Source of the DNA: Hirschia maritima DSM 19733
Lineage (GTDB): Bacteria; Pseudomonadota; Alphaproteobacteria; Caulobacterales; Hyphomonadaceae
DNA length: 64,000 nucleotides
Direction: 5' to 3'
Assembly (NCBI RefSeq): GCF_000378345.1
Contig: NZ_KB899544.1
Location: 310,001 to 374,000, forward strand
Shown: piece by piece, positions 26,649 through 35,422 of the stretch
Position numbering within the stretch: position 1 is the stretch's first letter
Layout: the number at the start of each line of letters is the position of its first letter
Made by a program: the position numbers and the translations under genes
The notes under the pieces: model-generated
Databases searched by the model: none
The model's input: the letters and a program-made list of their open reading frames with translations, nothing else
Told to the model about the DNA's origin: nothing

Positions 26649-27635
26649 ATGAGCACACAGCGTGTTTGGGAACTGGTTCGGCAATCGGTTGATAATTTAC
26701 CGTCAGTTTCCGCAATTGTTGTGTCCTATCATACTGGTTCTGCTCTTAGAGACTGTATAGACGCACTCCTTACTGATCCTCAAGTCGACGAAATTGTTAT
26801 TGTGAATAATGGCAACAAGCCTCGTGATGTCGGTTTGTTAAATCGACTTGCCGACAAGCATAGAAGTCGAGTTCAATTGATTTCAGGCCATGGCAATGTT
26901 GGCTTTGCAAGAGGATCAAACCTTGGTGCGAAATATGCCAATGGTGAGCGACTTCTCTTTCTAAATCCTGATGCCATATTGCGGCGCGGTTCTGTGGCCG
27001 CGCTGGAAGATGCTGCCAAGAAACGTCCAGAACCGTGGATTGTGGGTGGGCGTATTTTTGACGTTAAAGGGCAAGAGCTAAGGGGGGGGCGTCGCCGTAT
27101 GCTGGGATTAACCTCTGCATTGATCACATACACAGGGCTGGGTTTGTTTGAGCGGTTGCATCCAATCTTCTCTGATGTAAATCGGTTTAAAGAAGACTGC
27201 CCGATGGGCCCTGTGGAAATGCCTGTTGTGTCTGGTGCGCTAATGTATATGTCGCGGACTGGTTTTGATATGCTCAATGGCTTTGATGAAGATTATTTCC
27301 TTCATGTTGAAGATATTGATATTTGTCGGCGCGCACAGGAATTGGAAAACGGAGGGGTGTATTACACGCCTTTAGCTGGTGCTTTGCATCACGGTAGCAC
27401 CAGTGATGTCTCCAGCCTTCGCGTCGAGTGGGAAAAGGCATGGGGGCTCGGGCTCTATTTTAGAAAGTTTGCACAAGCATTTCCTGAACGCTTGTTGGCT
27501 TGTCTGCTGATTCCCTTTTTTGCAATCTTATTGATTGGCCGTGGAATAGGGCGTCTCGGATTAAGCAAGGTAAAGCGCAAACTATTATTTGGGCGCTTGA
27601 AATTCTCTGATAACAACCGAGCTGCTCAGACTTAA
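26649..27635 (+). CDS. Family 2 glycosyltransferase (rhamnosyltransferase-like)
   Basis: The 328-aa protein has a GT-A fold: SAIVVSYHTG start, VIVNNGN, GNVGFARGSNLGAKYA, the LFLNPDA metal-binding position (about residue 104) and GFDEDYFLHVEDIDICRRA in the acceptor half. C-terminal hydrophobic residues (ERLLACLLIPFFAILLIG) suggest membrane attachment. The pattern is that of WbbL-like rhamnosyl- or related transferases acting on lipid-linked glycans at the inner membrane. It is cotranscribed with the ligase-like gene. Donor sugar unknown. Confidence 0.86.
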   Translation: MSTQRVWELVRQSVDNLPSVSAIVVSYHTGSALRDCIDALLTDPQVDEIVIVNNGNKPRDVGLLNRLADKHRSRVQLISGHGNVGFARGSNLGAKYANGERLLFLNPDAILRRGSVAALEDAAKKRPEPWIVGGRIFDVKGQELRGGRRRMLGLTSALITYTGLGLFERLHPIFSDVNRFKEDCPMGPVEMPVVSGALMYMSRTGFDMLNGFDEDYFLHVEDIDICRRAQELENGGVYYTPLAGALHHGSTSDVSSLRVEWEKAWGLGLYFRKFAQAFPERLLACLLIPFFAILLIGRGIGRLGLSKVKRKLLFGRLKFSDNNRAAQT

Positions 27636-27648
27636 TCGAGGCGCTGTT

Positions 27649-29523
27649 TTACGAACAAGACTCAGGTTCAATTGCTACAGCAACTAACTCTGAGGCGTCA
27701 TTGTTTGAGTAGTTCTTCACAAATTTGCGAGAGAGTTTGACACAACGTTTAGCGTTCGCGGCATTCTGAATGAGATTTTTGAACGCTATTTTTCCATTCG
27801 GAATGAGCGTATTTATCAACCATACAGGGCGTGCATCTTCCTCAATTGAAGGCAGAGTGACATCTTCTTTGTGTAAGAGTTCTATCTTACCATTGAGAGA
27901 ATAGACAAAGCTTGGTTCTGCGTATGTGATTGCTCTAACTGTTTTGGGGGCTGTAACATCATTGCAATGTGCGGCTTTTTTGTTGGCTGCACTACCATCA
28001 GGATAACCACACACACCATCAAGAGCTGCCATGGCGGCATCTGTTGCGATAATCCAAGTTTGGTTGGGAAGAACAACAGCCCGTAGGCTAACACCCGCAA
28101 TTAGAGCGCAACCAATAAGCGCGATTAATGCTGCATCAAATTTTCTAAGGAATGAGAATACGAAAACGGTGATTACCGCTGCGATAGTCAACAAGAACGG
28201 CCATATTGGAGCTCCAACGGCTTGCCAATCGGCGTTCCACAGGCTCATTACGCGTAATTCTTCTTTTCCGAAATCACCAGCTGCTTCTGCCCTGAAGGCT
28301 TCCATTCCCCATGGAGAAAGAATGGCGATAATTAGGACGGAACTTAAACCGAAAAGAGCAATTGAAACCCATCGACTCCAAGTGGGGGGGGCGTCTTTAT
28401 GGTTGGTCATCATATAGTCTAGCGCAATTCCAGCCATTAACGCCAAAGCCGGGTATGTTGGCATGGGATAGTGGGCCAGTTTTGTTGGCATGGCTTCAAA
28501 CACAATCCATGTCGGAATTAGCCAAGCTAATAGAAATTTCCAACTTGAATGATCTAGAGATTTCGTTTTTGTGGTCGATTTTTGGGGAAAAGCTTGCGAG
28601 AAAACGAGTGCCAATCCAGGTATAACAAATAGAATTGAGGGCCACATCATCAGTGGCAAAAGGGCCAAGTGAGTTCCGGGAGGCGCGCTGTGACCTTCCG
28701 CACCACTCACTAGTTTGGGACCGAGATCAACATTGACGCTTTCGTTTAAGAATACGCCATCGGTCGCTATTTGAACCGCAATAAACCAAGGCAAAGCTAA
28801 CCAGACAAATAACAGAGGTCCTGGCCAAAATATCAGTGGTTTCATCCATTCATATTTGCGTTCCCAGATGGCTAGACCAAGCATTGCCAACCCAACTACC
28901 ATCGGTGCGACTGGGCCTTTAATCAATACGCCCCATGCGAGTGCAAACCAAAAAATAATTGCCAGCGATTTGTTACCAATAAAGTATTGGGGAGGAGCAC
29001 TTTTTTTGGCTTTTCGGGCTTCATCCGTGCGTTTTCGCAAATGCGCTAAACAGGCCATAGACAGACAAATAAAGCCAACCATGGCTGCATCTGTTTTTGC
29101 TATATGGGCTTCTGAAGATAGTAGGAGAGTGGAGCCTAGCAACACACTTGAAAGTAACGCAGCGCGGTTAGAAAAAAGCACCGTTCCTGCCCAGAAAGTT
29201 GCCATGGCTGCCATGATCGCGCCTAAAAAAGACGGGACACGAAAAGCCCATATTTCTCTGTCATCTACATCGGAGAGCGTTGCAACACTAGCTGATTGCA
29301 ACCAATGAATACCCACCGGTTTTTTGTTTCTGAGCCCGTCATGAAAGCGGATAACAACATAATCACCCGTTTCCAGCATTTGAGAGCTTGCTTGTGTAAA
29401 ACGTGCCTCATCGCGATCCATAACCGGCATAGAAAAAACACCCGGAAGAGACAGGACCGACATTAATAAGGCGATCAATATGTAGGGGCGTATTCCTTTG
29501 GAAAGAGTATCGAGATTCAGCAT
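27649..29523 (-). CDS. ArnT-like glycosyltransferase (PMT/GT39-type), lipid-linked sugar donor
   Basis: The 624-aa integral membrane protein begins with a transmembrane helix and the conserved periplasmic loop MPVMDRDEARFTQAS. This is the acidic D-E motif of PMT/ArnT transferases. About ten further hydrophobic segments and a soluble C-terminal domain (from about 500) follow. Such enzymes move a sugar from undecaprenyl or polyprenyl phosphate to lipid A, protein or glycan. The GT2 gene upstream in the divergent direction (29785) has the form of the enzyme that makes such lipid-linked donors, so the two probably work together. Convergent with the GT2 at 26649. Confidence 0.84.
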   Translation of the reverse strand: MLNLDTLSKGIRPYILIALLMSVLSLPGVFSMPVMDRDEARFTQASSQMLETGDYVVIRFHDGLRNKKPVGIHWLQSASVATLSDVDDREIWAFRVPSFLGAIMAAMATFWAGTVLFSNRAALLSSVLLGSTLLLSSEAHIAKTDAAMVGFICLSMACLAHLRKRTDEARKAKKSAPPQYFIGNKSLAIIFWFALAWGVLIKGPVAPMVVGLAMLGLAIWERKYEWMKPLIFWPGPLLFVWLALPWFIAVQIATDGVFLNESVNVDLGPKLVSGAEGHSAPPGTHLALLPLMMWPSILFVIPGLALVFSQAFPQKSTTKTKSLDHSSWKFLLAWLIPTWIVFEAMPTKLAHYPMPTYPALALMAGIALDYMMTNHKDAPPTWSRWVSIALFGLSSVLIIAILSPWGMEAFRAEAAGDFGKEELRVMSLWNADWQAVGAPIWPFLLTIAAVITVFVFSFLRKFDAALIALIGCALIAGVSLRAVVLPNQTWIIATDAAMAALDGVCGYPDGSAANKKAAHCNDVTAPKTVRAITYAEPSFVYSLNGKIELLHKEDVTLPSIEEDARPVWLINTLIPNGKIAFKNLIQNAANAKRCVKLSRKFVKNYSNNDASELVAVAIEPESCS

Positions 29524-29757
29524 CTACACATCCTGATCATTCTATCCCAACAATGATGAATTAACTCTCATTTGGGGCAAAGCATTATGGACAATCTTTG
29601 TTCTTTGAGCATGGTCTTAGATTTTTCGCCACTGAAAAATGCAATTTATTCATTGCGTCTTTTTTATTTTTGATGACTAGGCAAAATCGACTAAACGCGT
29701 TTTAAGGCAATAATAAAGTTTTTGTAGAGTTTAGACCATCTGGAAGAGGCGAAGAAT

Positions 29758-30519
29758 TTGTCTGAAGGCGTTGAAGAGTTGAAAAATATGTCAGGTGCTT
29801 TGGAAATTTCCGTTGTTATTCCGGTTCACAATGAGTCTGGGAATGTGGAAAATCTCGTAAGTGACATTGCGGAAACATTAGATGGTCGCGCTTATGAAAT
29901 GATTTTTGTCGACGATACATCCACTGATGACACACGTGCAAAGCTTGTTTCTTTGAAAGAAAATTTTTCTACTTTGCGAGTTCTCGGGCATCGGGAAAAC
30001 GCAGGACAAAGTCGCGCGATCCGCACTGGTGTATTGGCTGCGAAAGCGAGCATTGTGGCGACTTTAGATGGCGATGGTCAAAATCCGCCTGTTGATATTC
30101 CTGCATTGGTAGCCAAACTTATACGCACAGATGCTCCAGAAAATTTAGGGTTGGTTCAAGGTGTTCGTGCAAAACGTCAGGATTCGGCATGGAAAAAATT
30201 TGGATCCAGATTGGCCAACACTGTGCGCCAAAACCTTTTGAAAGATGATCACAGTGATTCTGGATGTGGTGCGAAAGCATTTAAGAAATCTGCATATCTA
30301 ATGCTTCCATACTTTGATCATATGCACCGTTACATGCCAGCTTTGATGAAAGCTGAGGGCTATGAGGTTGAAGCCGTACCTGTAAGCCACAAACAAAGAG
30401 AGTTTGGTAATTCAAAATACACAAATTTCGGGCGCTTGGCGGCTGCATTATCTGATCTTAGAGGTGTGCTGTGGCTAAGGAAACGTCGTCGCCATCCTGG
30501 CGGAGCAGACGAGTTATAA
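29758..30519 (+). CDS. Family 2 glycosyltransferase, polyprenyl-phosphate sugar synthase-like
   Basis: This is a soluble GT-A enzyme with ISVVIPVHNESGNVENLV at the start, FVDDTSTDDT, GQSRAIRTGVLAA, the ATLDGDGQNPP metal site and HKQREFGNSKYTNFGR at the end. These features match dolichol/undecaprenyl-phosphate mannose or glucose synthases. The C-terminal transmembrane pair of some relatives is absent. The start is TTG 29758 (253 aa) or ATG 29788 (243 aa), each with a weak purine-rich site. Together with the divergent ArnT-like gene it could supply and transfer a lipid-linked sugar to the envelope. Confidence 0.85.
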   Translation: MSEGVEELKNMSGALEISVVIPVHNESGNVENLVSDIAETLDGRAYEMIFVDDTSTDDTRAKLVSLKENFSTLRVLGHRENAGQSRAIRTGVLAAKASIVATLDGDGQNPPVDIPALVAKLIRTDAPENLGLVQGVRAKRQDSAWKKFGSRLANTVRQNLLKDDHSDSGCGAKAFKKSAYLMLPYFDHMHRYMPALMKAEGYEVEAVPVSHKQREFGNSKYTNFGRLAAALSDLRGVLWLRKRRRHPGGADEL

Positions 30520-30582
30520 TTTGTGCATTTGCCATTTGACGTGTCGTGCAAGTATGTATGATATGGGCATAGGGACTTTTAA

Positions 30583-31173
30583 ATGTTTGATTTTTTCGCT
30601 ACGGCTGCTGCAGGACGTTTAGATGACAAGGCGAGTGAGGCCAAAAAGTCAGCTAAAAAAGGTAGATCTTCAGAAAGGGGACGAGGCATGCGCGCATTAT
30701 TTGGAATCTTTCCACTGCTTTCAATTCCAATAATTATTTATAATTTGCTTGCTTTCTCGCGTAGCCCAGATGATCCCGACGCACAAATGGTTGAAGGGGT
30801 GGCAGTACCATTGAGCGACGTGCCACATATGCACGCTTTCTTGAACACGCCAATTTGGAAAATTCCAATGGTTTCTGACGGAACTTTTTGGGCGATTTCG
30901 CGCGGCGATATACTGATTATTCTTGGGTTGACCTTTCTGTTCATGGAAGTTCTTAAATCGACAAGTACTGGTGCATCGACCATTTTCAATCATGCTGTCT
31001 CGATGCTGTTGTTCATCTTTGCTTTAGTAGAATTCTTGCTGTTTAAGAATTTCTCGACATCAGTTTTCTTTATCCTGTCAGTTATGTGCTTGTTAGATGT
31101 ATTGGCAGGTGTCGTTGTAACCATTGTATCCGCCCGAAGAGACTTTGCAGTCGGTGAAGGCTTTGGAAGGTAG
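30583..31173 (+). CDS. Conserved membrane protein of unknown function
   Basis: The 196-aa protein has a basic cytosolic N terminus (KKSAKKGRSSERGRGMR, about 21-37), a membrane segment near 40-56, then a periplasmic region (PDDPDAQMVEGVAVPLSDVPHMHAF). Three more membrane segments lie near 106-118, 130-150 and 155-180. I do not recognise a named family. It lies between the GT2 gene and a small HTH-like gene (8-base gap to the next), so the three probably form one transcript linked to surface glycan genes. Confidence 0.75.
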   Translation: MFDFFATAAAGRLDDKASEAKKSAKKGRSSERGRGMRALFGIFPLLSIPIIIYNLLAFSRSPDDPDAQMVEGVAVPLSDVPHMHAFLNTPIWKIPMVSDGTFWAISRGDILIILGLTFLFMEVLKSTSTGASTIFNHAVSMLLFIFALVEFLLFKNFSTSVFFILSVMCLLDVLAGVVVTIVSARRDFAVGEGFGR

Positions 31174-31181
31174 AGTAAATC

Positions 31182-31556
31182 GTGGCGCTTTTTTTTGATT
31201 ATGAATGGTTTGATGATCGTTTAAAATCTCTTGGTCTGGGGCGAGATTCTCTTGCAAGAAATTCCGGTATGACGGTGGATGAAATCGATATGATTTTTGA
31301 CGATCGTCGTGCCATCAGCGTCTCTGAAATTCATTCTTTTGCGGATACATTATCTGTAAATCCCGAAATCATCGCCAAATATTGTGGTGTAAGTGATCTG
31401 GCTCTTGAAACAAGAATTCAAGAAACTGCGGGTGGACCAGAGAGTGGTATTGAAACCGGTGTTTCCCGGGAAATGATTATGGGGCTTCACGAGCGTATTG
31501 ACCGTGTAGAGCAGTTGCTAGAGATGGTACTGACGAAGCTTGATGCGCGAGGATAG
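31182..31556 (+). CDS. Small HTH-like protein with C-terminal coiled coil
   Basis: Starting with GTG 31182, the 124-aa product has an XRE-like helical N-terminal half: LKSLGLGRDSLARNSGMTVDEIDMIFDDRRAISVSEI resembles a helix-turn-helix, followed by LSVNPEIIAKYCGVS. It ends in a heptad-patterned helix (MGLHERIDRVEQLLEMVLTKLDA). It could be a DNA-binding dimer or a scaffold. The gene follows the membrane protein by eight bases. Its stop codon abuts the stop of the convergent next gene with no base between them. Confidence 0.75.
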   Translation: MALFFDYEWFDDRLKSLGLGRDSLARNSGMTVDEIDMIFDDRRAISVSEIHSFADTLSVNPEIIAKYCGVSDLALETRIQETAGGPESGIETGVSREMIMGLHERIDRVEQLLEMVLTKLDARG

Positions 31557-31889
31557 CTAAGCTTTGCGGGTATGCATTGGTCTCAAGTAAGGATTGATGA
31601 CTTTGTCATAAGCGCGATCAGCGGCAATTGAATTGCTGGCCTCGGAAGCAGAATTGAGTTCTTGTCCTAAAATATGAGCGGCAAATGTTGGGCTTACCCA
31701 CTGGTTTTTATCGCTAGCTGCATTGTTTGGTTGAGAGTGATGACGAGCACGATCCTGACCGCGTCGGTCAGGCTGGTTGCGGCGGTCAGTAGAGCGCCTA
31801 TCGGGCCCAGACCTTGGGCGCTGATAGTATTGGCTATCAGTTGAACGTCTGTATGAACTGTAGCGGTTTGATGCAGGTAAAACTCTCAT
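31557..31889 (-). CDS. Hypothetical protein with DRR-rich low-complexity region
   Basis: The 110-aa product has a basic, repetitive N-terminal part (repeated D-R-R between about residues 29 and 47) and a C-terminal segment, WVSPTFAAHILGQEL...AYDKVINPYL. The C-terminal segment resembles short unknown proteins found across alphaproteobacteria. I do not recognise a function. The disordered Arg-rich region could bind nucleic acid or an acidic surface. It lies downstream of phaR on the same strand (86-base gap) and its stop abuts that of the convergent HTH-like gene. Confidence 0.55.
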   Translation of the reverse strand: MRVLPASNRYSSYRRSTDSQYYQRPRSGPDRRSTDRRNQPDRRGQDRARHHSQPNNAASDKNQWVSPTFAAHILGQELNSASEASNSIAADRAYDKVINPYLRPMHTRKA

Positions 31890-31975
31890 GATAGAAATCT
31901 AGCAATAAATTTGCCAATTCTCCCATTCGAAGGCTGGTGATCCTTAAAGGTGGTCTTGATGTGTAGCGGGAGAGA

Positions 31976-32596
31976 TCATTTTTGCGCCAGTTTTTCGATT
32001 TGCTTTTGCATGTCAGCCATTTGTTGTTGCAGTGCGGAAAGAGCATCATCCGTAGCTTGGTTTTCAGTCTCTTTTTTAGGCGTGGTATCTTCTTCGGGAG
32101 GTGGAGATGGCGGAGTAGTGTGCGCTGCAGCAGGAGACATGAACATTTTCATGGTTTCTTCAAATAGAGAAATATTATTCCTGATTTGGGCTTCAAATAC
32201 CGATCCATTGCCTTTGTAAGGAGAAGTTTTTTCTAATTGCTCTCTCCATTTCTCTTGTTGACTGAGAAATGTGTTCATCGATAACTCTAAGTATGAGGGC
32301 AATACTGTTTGGACGCTCTCGCCGTAGAGTTGAATGATCTGACGAAGAAAACTGATTGGCAATATGCCTTCGTCACGATTTTCTTGCTCAAAAATAATCT
32401 GGGTAAGGACGGATCGGGTGAGATCTTCTCCGGTTTTGGCGTCCTGAACAATGAAATCCCTCTCTTCGCGAACAAGTCGGGCAAGATGATCTAAAGTTAC
32501 ATAGGCGCTAGCGTTTGTATCGTAGAGACGACGGTTAGCGTATTTCTTTATTATGATTTTATCTTCGGAACCATTCGTCCCTTTCGATGTCGTCAT
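31976..32596 (-). CDS. phaR: Polyhydroxyalkanoate synthesis regulator PhaR
   Basis: PhaR represses granule-associated genes and is released when PHB granules form. The 206-aa protein has the PHB_acc N-terminal DNA-binding domain (IIIKKYANRRLYDT...AYVTLDHLARLVREERDF, residues 13-49) and the PHB-binding repeat (LTQIIFEQENR...LPISFLRQIIQLYGES). It ends in a Pro/Glu-rich linker and a coiled-coil tail. It is divergent from acetoacetyl-CoA reductase phbB across 303 bases that hold two TGC-N3-GCA sites like reported PhaR operators. No phaC or phaA lies in the window. Confidence 0.94.
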   Translation of the reverse strand: MTTSKGTNGSEDKIIIKKYANRRLYDTNASAYVTLDHLARLVREERDFIVQDAKTGEDLTRSVLTQIIFEQENRDEGILPISFLRQIIQLYGESVQTVLPSYLELSMNTFLSQQEKWREQLEKTSPYKGNGSVFEAQIRNNISLFEETMKMFMSPAAAHTTPPSPPPEEDTTPKKETENQATDDALSALQQQMADMQKQIEKLAQK

Positions 32597-32899
32597 AGTT
32601 TTTTTCTTCCAAGATTTTCGAGCACTGGCACTGGCGCGATTCTATCGTTGTTTTGTGCGCTTTTTCAACAGGCTTACTATTGCTTTGCACAAATTACAAA
32701 TGCAACTGCGAAATAGAGGGCAATCAAGCAAATTGAGGTAAGTGAAAAATATAGGCTTGTGTTGCGGTGCAGCATAGTATTTATTGTGTCTATAATAAGA
32801 AAAAATAATTTCAGATTGTGAGAGAGGTTCCACGAAAAGATGGGGCAGAAAATCTGAAAACTGGGAAGAAAAGAACAGCCAAGTACGGGAGAGGCTAAA
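32597..32899. other. phaR-phbB divergent regulatory interval
   Basis: No gene is supported here. It holds the promoters of both divergent genes and two TGC-N3-GCA elements, annotated separately. Several purine-rich and AT-rich stretches are otherwise featureless. Confidence 0.65.
32681..32773. promoter_or_regulatory. Two TGC-N3-GCA elements, candidate PhaR operators
   Basis: TGCTTTGCA occurs at 32681-32689 and TGCGGTGCA at 32765-32773. The second lies within the near-palindrome TGTTGC-GGT-GCAGCA. PhaR of Paracoccus and Rhodobacter is reported to bind CTGC-N3/4-GCAG-type sites (recalled, not checked). Placement between phaR and phbB supports autoregulation and phbB control. Confidence 0.5.
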
Positions 32900-33625
32900 A
32901 TGGATAGAGTTGCATTAGTGACGGGCGGTACACGCGGTATTGGTCGTGCAATATCCGAATTGTTAGTGAAAGATGGTTTTAAGGTCGCTGCCAATTACGC
33001 TGGAAACGATGAGGCCGCTAACAAATGCGCTGAGGAATTGGGTATTTCAGTCTTCAAGTTCGATGTTGGTGATTATGATGCCTGCCAAGAAGGTATCAAG
33101 GCCATTGAAGAAAGCATTGGAAGTGTGGATGTATTGGTGAACAATGCAGGCATTACACGAGATGCCATGCTGCACAAAATGACACGCGAACAATGGGACG
33201 ATGTTATCCGTGTTGATTTGACTTCGGCGTTCAATTTGTCTCAGGCTGTTATCAACGGAATGCGCGATAAAAACTGGGGCCGAATTATCAATATTTCCTC
33301 CATCAACGGTCAGAAGGGGCAAATGGGCCAAACTAATTATTCTGCAGCAAAAGCTGGGTTGATTGGTTTTTCAAAAGCTCTAGCTCAGGAAACTGCACGT
33401 AAAGGCATTACGGTAAATACGGTTTGCCCAGGATATACAGACACAGACATGGTTGCTGCAGTTCCTGAAAAGGTGCTCGATAGTATCATTTCAACGATTC
33501 CTGTCGGACGATTGGGCAAGTCTGAAGAAATTGCAGCATGTGTGTCATTTTTAGCATCAGATGGTGCTGCTTTTGTCACGGGAGCGACTTTAGCTGCTAA
33601 TGGCGGGCAATATATTCCGACGTAA
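32900..33625 (+). CDS. phbB: Acetoacetyl-CoA reductase PhbB (PhaB)
   Basis: PhbB reduces acetoacetyl-CoA with NADPH to (R)-3-hydroxybutyryl-CoA, the monomer for PHB. The 241-aa classical SDR has TGGTRGIG at 8-15, NNAG at 81-84, and a catalytic Ser134/Tyr147/Lys151 set in NISSINGQKGQMGQTNYSAAK. That segment is a signature of PhbB rather than FabG. Start ATG 32900 has GAGAGG upstream. Divergent from phaR, which likely regulates it. The gene is apparently monocistronic; the thiolase and synthase are elsewhere. Confidence 0.95.
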   Translation: MDRVALVTGGTRGIGRAISELLVKDGFKVAANYAGNDEAANKCAEELGISVFKFDVGDYDACQEGIKAIEESIGSVDVLVNNAGITRDAMLHKMTREQWDDVIRVDLTSAFNLSQAVINGMRDKNWGRIINISSINGQKGQMGQTNYSAAKAGLIGFSKALAQETARKGITVNTVCPGYTDTDMVAAVPEKVLDSIISTIPVGRLGKSEEIAACVSFLASDGAAFVTGATLAANGGQYIPT

Positions 33626-33778
33626 AATCAGTCATTAAGCCACGAAGATTGTTATAAATTATAGGTTAACGTCTTCATCGCAGAATGTATTTGGAAAGAA
33701 GTGGGCTTGGCAAAACCAGCTGCTTCTTTCTAAATTGATACTAATTCTGCCTAAAATCTGCCCCAGTCGCAGGGCTTT

Positions 33779-34540
33779 ATGACAAACATGAAACATTCAA
33801 GCTGTACTCTCTCTCGGATCCTTTTTGTATCAGCCGGTATATTGGTGGGCGCGGTTGCGCCAGCGCTTGCTTACAATCCACCGCGAGCTTCAAGCGCCGA
33901 TCTAGTTTCTATGTTGAACTCTCAATTAGCACCAACTACGCGTCCGGCGTATTACATGGATGCCAATTCGGGAAAACGATTTCTATTGGACCGTACAGGT
34001 CCGCACGCTTTGCTTCAGTTTGAAGGTGACGAAGAGGTATTTGCTCTGAGGTCCAGTAATGGGCCAAGGGGAGATCAATTCTATCGTACTGATACGGGGC
34101 GTGTGTTTCTGCGGGTGACTAATCTGGGGAATGTTATCATTTTTCCTTTAGGCGATCGCCATGGCGCTCCGACATCATTGGATGCGGCATCCAACGCGAT
34201 TATTCCTCCACCTCATCCGGCAAACTTCGATGTGGCTCTAAAGGATGTACAATCTCGTATTGCGTCTTCACTTGGTTCTCAGCCCAAGATTAACATCAGT
34301 TCTGATCTCAAGGATTATGCTGATTGGACAATGGAAGCAGTCCAAACCACGAGTTCTGGTATTTCCCTCGCTCAGAATTATGGTGGAGTGAAGATAGAAG
34401 AGATTTCATTTCGCCTTGGAGAAGGTTCAGCCGCATCCTTAAAGGATGATCACCTTCGGATTACCATTGCACCTGCAGATGGATTTGCTGGACGTCCTTC
34501 TTCTGAAGCGATAGCAAAGACAATTACAAAGCGCGGATAA
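33779..34540 (+). CDS. Exported protein of unknown function
   Basis: The 253-aa product has a signal peptide (cleavage near ALA, about residue 31) and a beta-rich domain (YYMDANSGKRFLLDR, ALLQFEGDEEVFALRSS, GRVFLRVTNLGNVIIFPLG). A second part (from about 130) has helices and strands ending in KTITKRG. It resembles exported proteins seen in Caulobacterales; I think of the DUF4908 group but cannot verify this. No lipobox or transmembrane anchor after cleavage, so periplasmic. Convergent with gloB across 16 bases. Confidence 0.7.
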   Translation: MTNMKHSSCTLSRILFVSAGILVGAVAPALAYNPPRASSADLVSMLNSQLAPTTRPAYYMDANSGKRFLLDRTGPHALLQFEGDEEVFALRSSNGPRGDQFYRTDTGRVFLRVTNLGNVIIFPLGDRHGAPTSLDAASNAIIPPPHPANFDVALKDVQSRIASSLGSQPKINISSDLKDYADWTMEAVQTTSSGISLAQNYGGVKIEEISFRLGEGSAASLKDDHLRITIAPADGFAGRPSSEAIAKTITKRG

Positions 34541-34556
34541 CGCACTGGGTGCACAG

Positions 34557-35345
34557 TTAAAAATTGTCTTTCATTTTGCGGATGTGGGCAAACACATTTT
34601 CGCTGGCGTATCTATTCATTCCTAGAAAATTTGCGAAAACAGGGTTGTCTGCTCGCAAAAATGGATTGGTTAGTTTTTCCATACCCAAGTTTGTTGGGAT
34701 TGTTGGTTTGTCTGCTGCACGCAGTTCTTTGAGTTTAGTGCCATAATTTCTAAGATCAGTGTTTTCAGGGTCGATCGACAGAGCAAATTCCAGATTTGCA
34801 AGCGTATATTCATGAGCACAATATATTTGCGTTTCATCGGGCAGGGCACGAATTGTCTTTAGGCTGTTCCAAAACATTTCTGGTTGGCCTTCAAACATGC
34901 GTCCGCAGCCAAGCGCAAATAAGGTATCACCCACAAATGCTATGTTGTGAGATGGGATGTAATAACTGATGTGTTCTAGAGTGTGTCCCGGAGTAGCCAA
35001 AACTTGGATTTGTAAATCACCAAATTCTAATGTTTCTCCACCAGAGAGTGTTTCATCTAGAGGTGCATTGAGCCTAGAATTTACTTCCTTGGGACCTAGA
35101 ATCCGGCACCCCGTTTCTTTTTGTATTTTTTCATTCCCGCCGGCATGGTCTGCGTGCCAATGAGTGTTAAGTATATGGGTGATTGTCCAACCTAAAGAAT
35201 TGGCTTTTTCGAGTATTTTTGATGGATCAGGTGAATCGATACAAATTGTTGAATTTGATGCAGCATGATGCACAAGGTATCCATAATTGTCGCTTAAACA
35301 TGCAAACATGCACACATTTGGGGCAGTATTGGAAAGATTTGGCAT
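34557..35345 (-). CDS. gloB: Hydroxyacylglutathione hydrolase (glyoxalase II) GloB
   Basis: GloB hydrolyses S-lactoylglutathione to lactate and glutathione, completing methylglyoxal detoxification. The 262-aa metallo-beta-lactamase-fold protein has THWHADHAGGN with metal ligands His62, His64, Asp66 and His67. A later GHTLEHISYY and GDTLFALGCGRMFEG supply further ligands, and the C-terminal substrate-binding half includes HEYTLANLEFAL and NPFLR. It diverges from a methyltransferase gene, an arrangement common in alphaproteobacteria. Confidence 0.95.
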   Translation of the reverse strand: MPNLSNTAPNVCMFACLSDNYGYLVHHAASNSTICIDSPDPSKILEKANSLGWTITHILNTHWHADHAGGNEKIQKETGCRILGPKEVNSRLNAPLDETLSGGETLEFGDLQIQVLATPGHTLEHISYYIPSHNIAFVGDTLFALGCGRMFEGQPEMFWNSLKTIRALPDETQIYCAHEYTLANLEFALSIDPENTDLRNYGTKLKELRAADKPTIPTNLGMEKLTNPFLRADNPVFANFLGMNRYASENVFAHIRKMKDNF

Positions 35346-35422
35346 TTTTTTAGCACCTGTATTCAGATTATATAATCGGCTAGGGTTAGGTTACATCTAG
35401 AATATGCAAGAGGGCAAAGCAT

